A DNA stretch of 64,000 nucleotides, taken from assembly GCA_948851665.1 (NCBI GenBank), contig CAQOWG010000003.1, positions 1 through 64,000 of the forward strand, given 5' to 3'. How positions within the stretch are numbered: the first letter of the stretch is position 1; the number at the start of each line of letters is the position of its first letter. Position numbers and translations under genes: made by a program. Below the pieces are notes generated by a model. It worked only from the letters and a program-made list of their open reading frames with translations, did no database searches and had not been told where the DNA came from. This document shows positions 60,963-64,000 of this stretch, piece after piece. This DNA comes from an uncultured Candidatus Saccharibacteria bacterium (GTDB taxonomy: Bacteria > Patescibacteriota > Saccharimonadia > Saccharimonadales > Saccharimonadaceae).

Positions 60963-61214
60963 CTACCGTCTTCGCTCGGCGCACCCTCCGCAGCGCAGAG
61001 CAAAGCCGCTGCCACGGAAATGGTTATGCTGGACGAGGACATTACCGGCCCACGTACTCAGGTTGTGCCCACTGGTAGCTGACCCAGCCGTGCTAGACCA
61101 CCAGAAGCCATTCGTCGTACGTGCGTAGAGGTAGCCGTAGGAACGGTGGTAGTCGCCAGTACGCAGGAACTGGAGAGGCCATTCATTAAGACGGTTGTAG
61201 TTGGGGGTGCTGGC
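60963..61214 (-). repeat. CLec-like variable cassette 6
   Basis: Minus-strand frame identical in protein to cassette 3 from STPNYNRLNEW to GFALRC, then GGCAERRR and TAG (60963-60965). TAG lies in frame three codons before the shared start (TAG-TAT-TTT-GCC). Nucleotides 60988-61214 match cassette 3 at 225 of 227 positions, and identity stops sharply at GCCAGCACC on one side and CTGCG on the other. It begins 10 bp after the pnp stop. Confidence 0.8.
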
Positions 61215-61224
61215 AAAATACTAT

Positions 61225-63399
61225 CTATTGTTCCACATTCTTCATAGAAAGGCTCAACCTCCCCCGATCATCAATCGCCACCAGCTTCACCTTCACCTGT
61301 TGACCTTCGTGCAAAACGTCCGTTACCTTATCAACTCGCTTATCAGAAATCTGCGACACGTGAAGCATGCCGTCCGTCCCTGGCAAAATATTCACAAACG
61401 CCCCGAAATCCTTGATTGTTACCACAGTGCCATCATAGATCTTCCCCACTTCCGGCTCTTCCACCAGCGATTTAATCCATTTCACAGCCTTCTCAATCGC
61501 CTCGGCGTCACTCCCCGCCACCGTCACTAAGCCCGAATCATCGATGTCCACTAGCGCCCCAGTCTCGCTAGTAATCTTGTTAATTGTCTCCCCACCTTTA
61601 CCAATAATCATACCAATCTGATCTGGCTTCACCATAATCTTCTCAATTCGTGGTGCATATGGCGAAAGCTCCGCCCGTGGCTCCGAAATCACACTCAGCA
61701 TGTGGTCGAGAATGAACATCCGCCCCTCGTGCGACTGCGCAATCGCTTTCTCTAAAATCTCCACCGGTAAACCGTGTACCTTCATATCCATCTGCAAAGC
61801 TGTCACACCTTCAGTCGTACCAGTCACCTTAAAGTCCATATCACCCGCGAAATCTTCCGCATCCATCAAATCCGTCAGGACATAAGCCTTGTCAATATCA
61901 TCGGCCGTAATCTCTTCACCTTTCGGCACATCCACCATTAGCCCCATTGCCACACCGCTCACTGGGCGCTTCAATGGCACGCCAGCATCCATCAACGCCA
62001 TACAACTCGAACAAGTTGCCGCCATCGAAGTTGACCCATTCTGGCTCATAATCTCAGTTACACTGCGAATTGCATACGGGAATTCCTCCTCACTCGGCAA
62101 CATCGGAAGCAATGCTCTCTCTGCCAAGTAACCATGCCCCACTTCGCGACGTCCTGGACTACCAAGACGACCTGTCTCGCCTACCGTGTAAGGCGCGGCA
62201 TTATAATGATGCATATAGCGTCGCTTTCCATCCGTCACTTCCATCGTATCGACAATCTGCGAGAACGATAACGGCGCCAGCGTCACAATGTTCATTGCCT
62301 GAGTCAGACCACGCGTAAAGAGCGATGACCCATGCACCCGTGGCAAAATACCTACCTGCGAAGACAGTGGCCGCACCTCGGTCAATTTTCGCCCATCCGG
62401 TCGCACGCCCTCTTCAATAATCCCCCGTCGCACTTCGTGATTTACTGCGAGATCAAACGCCTGATCATATTCACCCTGCATCCGCTCGGTATAATCGGCA
62501 ATCTTCTCTTCCTCGGTTTCGCCTTCACCCAGCTCCGCAGCGAGTTCTGCATGCATCTGATCCTTAAGCGCCGCTACCTTGTTCTGTCGATCAATCACAT
62601 TTCCACGCACTTCGTTCAATTTCCCTGTCGTCCAAGCATCCACCCGCTCCTGAATCGCTGGGTCTGGCAGTTGCAATTCATATTCTTGCTGTTGTGGTTG
62701 TACCTTCTCGACCAGCTCACGCTGCAAGTCCAACATCGGCTGCACATTCTTCACCGCCCAGTGCATTGCCTCAATAATCATCGCTTCTGGTACTTCGTCC
62801 GCACCAGCCTCGACCATCATCACTTTGCCATCTTTGCAAGCCACTACAAGATCCAGCGTTGACTGTTCACGCTCTTCTGGCGTCAAAAATGCCTTGAATT
62901 CACCATTAATCCGGCCAATCCTTAGCCCCGCCACTGGCCCATCAAATGGCGTACCCGAAAGCATCAATGCGCTCGACGCCGCCAGCATGCCAATCACGTC
63001 TGGACGAAACGCCGGATCCATGCTGAGTACCGTCGCCACCACCTGTACTTCCTGGCGATAACCCTTCGGGAATAGTGGGCGAATTGGACGATCAATCAAC
63101 CGCCCCACCAAAATCGCTTCATCTGCCGGCTTCCCCTCCCGTTTAATGAATTTCGATCCGTTAATCTTCCCTGCCGCATAAAACTTCTCTTCGTAATCAA
63201 TTGTCAGTGGGAAAAAGTCCTGCACCACCGGCTTCTTCCCTACCACGACTGACCCCAACACTACGGTATCCCCATAAGTTACGAGCACCGATGCCGTCGA
63301 CCGGAACCCTACTCGGTTTACCTCTAGCGTCAATTTCCGCCCCAAAAGCTCCGTCGACACCACGAGTGCCTGTTTTCCACTTGGATTTATAATTTCCAT
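61225..63399 (-). CDS. pnp: Polynucleotide phosphorylase
   Basis: The 724-residue protein has two RNase PH domains separated by the all-helical linker, the second with the phosphate-binding GSTSMAATC-type loop, then a KH domain (IGMIIGKGGETINKITSETGA) and an S1 domain (GTVVTIKDFGAFVNILPGTDGMLHVS). It degrades RNA 3'-5' by phosphorolysis. A leader of about 70 nt with possible pairing (GGAAATCTGATAGGGGACGG region) precedes an AAAGGAAAAAGG site, as expected for a gene that controls its own mRNA; TATAAT is near 63,478 on the minus strand. Confidence 0.97.
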   Translation of the reverse strand: MEIINPSGKQALVVSTELLGRKLTLEVNRVGFRSTASVLVTYGDTVVLGSVVVGKKPVVQDFFPLTIDYEEKFYAAGKINGSKFIKREGKPADEAILVGRLIDRPIRPLFPKGYRQEVQVVATVLSMDPAFRPDVIGMLAASSALMLSGTPFDGPVAGLRIGRINGEFKAFLTPEEREQSTLDLVVACKDGKVMMVEAGADEVPEAMIIEAMHWAVKNVQPMLDLQRELVEKVQPQQQEYELQLPDPAIQERVDAWTTGKLNEVRGNVIDRQNKVAALKDQMHAELAAELGEGETEEEKIADYTERMQGEYDQAFDLAVNHEVRRGIIEEGVRPDGRKLTEVRPLSSQVGILPRVHGSSLFTRGLTQAMNIVTLAPLSFSQIVDTMEVTDGKRRYMHHYNAAPYTVGETGRLGSPGRREVGHGYLAERALLPMLPSEEEFPYAIRSVTEIMSQNGSTSMAATCSSCMALMDAGVPLKRPVSGVAMGLMVDVPKGEEITADDIDKAYVLTDLMDAEDFAGDMDFKVTGTTEGVTALQMDMKVHGLPVEILEKAIAQSHEGRMFILDHMLSVISEPRAELSPYAPRIEKIMVKPDQIGMIIGKGGETINKITSETGALVDIDDSGLVTVAGSDAEAIEKAVKWIKSLVEEPEVGKIYDGTVVTIKDFGAFVNILPGTDGMLHVSQISDKRVDKVTDVLHEGQQVKVKLVAIDDRGRLSLSMKNVEQ

Positions 63400-63519
63400 C
63401 CTTTTTCCTTTCTCGGGAAAACCTCAGAAATCCGTCCCCTATCAGATTTCCGCTGTCTTCCCAGTATTTATACTACCCCTATTATACCACAGATTTCGCC
63501 CACTTTTCACCATTCTCTA

Positions 63520-63548
63520 TTGACAAAATGCTCATGGTGTGATACAAT
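63520..63548 (+). promoter_or_regulatory. Strong sigma-70-type promoter of the partial gene at the right end
   Basis: TTGACA (63520-63525), a 17-nt spacer and TACAAT (63543-63548) in a TGTGATACAAT context. It is back to back with the pnp promoter. Confidence 0.85.
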
Positions 63549-63611
63549 AGAAGTATGGGCCGGTTTTTTCACAAGATCGTCGCTCAAGATTTTTGAAAGG
63601 AAGAGTTTACA

Positions 63612-64000
63612 ATGACAGAAACAGCAACAACAGCAACCACGAGGACCATCAGTCAAATATTCGATGACAACCCACCGCGCGTTCATTTGGAGAGTTTTAT
63701 CGGTACGCCTCATCCGGGCAGCCCGAAAACCCTCTTTAGTATCCGCATCCCAGCAAAACATCAAGCCGAAGGACTGAGTATCGTTCGTATGCAAAATTGC
63801 GACCTCACTCAACTTTTGCAGGATGCCAAAATGGACCACCGTGACAAAAGCAAATTCACGGTGCCAACTGCGGCCGGACCTTGCATCGTAAAATTGCATT
63901 TCCTCATCTTCCCCAACAAGGCAGATGAAATCCAAATTGACTATATGTACAGTCCTCAGGAATCCACCGTTGTCAGCAGGCACAACTTCGCGCTTTGTAA
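63612..64000 (+). CDS. Hypothetical protein, partial (continues beyond the window)
   Basis: Not recognised. An ATG at 63612, with GAAAGGAAGAG about 7 nt upstream, opens a frame that stays open to the window end (129 codons visible). The N terminus is Thr/Ala-rich (MTETATTATTRTISQIFDDN). The rest looks like a folded, mostly beta protein (SIRIPAKHQAEGLSIVRMQN, IVKLHFLIFPNKADEIQIDY) with two cysteines and no signal peptide. The promoter upstream is one of the best in the window. Confidence 0.6.
   Translation, partial: MTETATTATTRTISQIFDDNPPRVHLESFIGTPHPGSPKTLFSIRIPAKHQAEGLSIVRMQNCDLTQLLQDAKMDHRDKSKFTVPTAAGPCIVKLHFLIFPNKADEIQIDYMYSPQESTVVSRHNFALC

Noticed and set aside
63507..63983. 158-codon minus-strand ORF at the right end
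   Set aside because: It is the complement of the plus-strand gene at 63612, which has a promoter and ribosome binding site, and it would include that promoter.

Overview
The window looks like a chromosomal segment of an ultra-small Patescibacteria/CPR bacterium. Candidatus Saccharibacteria (TM7) is my best guess, by inference only. The pointers are a threonyl-tRNA synthetase without a TGS domain, compact housekeeping genes, a complete type IV pilus operon, a VirD4-like coupling ATPase with a VirB2/TrbC-like pilin, many leaderless genes, and no visible biosynthetic operon apart from UMP kinase and CTP synthase. TGA and TAG both act as stops (thrS ends in TGA), so this is not a TGA-recoded lineage.

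Layout. 0-10.7 kb (minus strand): a surface protein, a DsbA-like protein, gyrA, gyrB, a VirD4-like ATPase with a helical partner, and a small membrane protein. 10.7-16.5 kb: long intergenic stretches with a structured RNA candidate, tmRNA, comM, a low-complexity protein, a perfect CIRCE-like palindrome and seven exact copies of a 14-mer. 16.5-18.2 kb: infC-rpmI-rplT-rpmB facing RNase P RNA. 18.3-25 kb: Nudix/RNase H fusion, M50 protease, regulator, miaA, thrS, a broken Nudix gene and a YgjV-like membrane protein. 25-48.6 kb: tRNA-Val, rpsT, holA, mutM, polA, a P-loop kinase, lipid kinase, VirB2-like pilin, rpoD, Nudix, dnaG, UMP kinase, mscL, orn, argS, a LiaF/DUF4097 pair, pyrG and a Xer recombinase. 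48.6-60.6 kb: prepilin peptidase, major pilin, PilC, PilT, PilB, two PilO/PilP-position proteins, PilN, PilM and ftsK. 61-64 kb: pnp and a partial gene running off the end.

The most unusual feature is a family of six dispersed cassettes of about 225 bp (near 26.5, 32.4, 36.5, 41.8, 42.3 and 61.1 kb). Each encodes about 75 residues of the end of a C-type-lectin-like domain, of the kind diversified by diversity-generating retroelements or found in FISUMP-type surface proteins. They lie in intergenic gaps, have shared sharp ends, and mostly have an in-frame stop just upstream and no start codon. They differ mainly at codons typical of ligand-contact positions. Two copies 24.6 kb apart differ at only 2 of 227 bp. 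They look like a silent archive for diversifying a surface receptor encoded elsewhere; no reverse transcriptase or full-length receptor is in this window.

A second genome-level signal is transcription-translation architecture. At least twelve genes, including pilM, polA, dnaG, orn, comM and mscL, have a TATAAT-type box exactly 6 nt before the start codon, which implies leaderless mRNAs. Other genes use a clear Shine-Dalgarno sequence, and this moved several starts to internal ATGs. infC starts at AUC.
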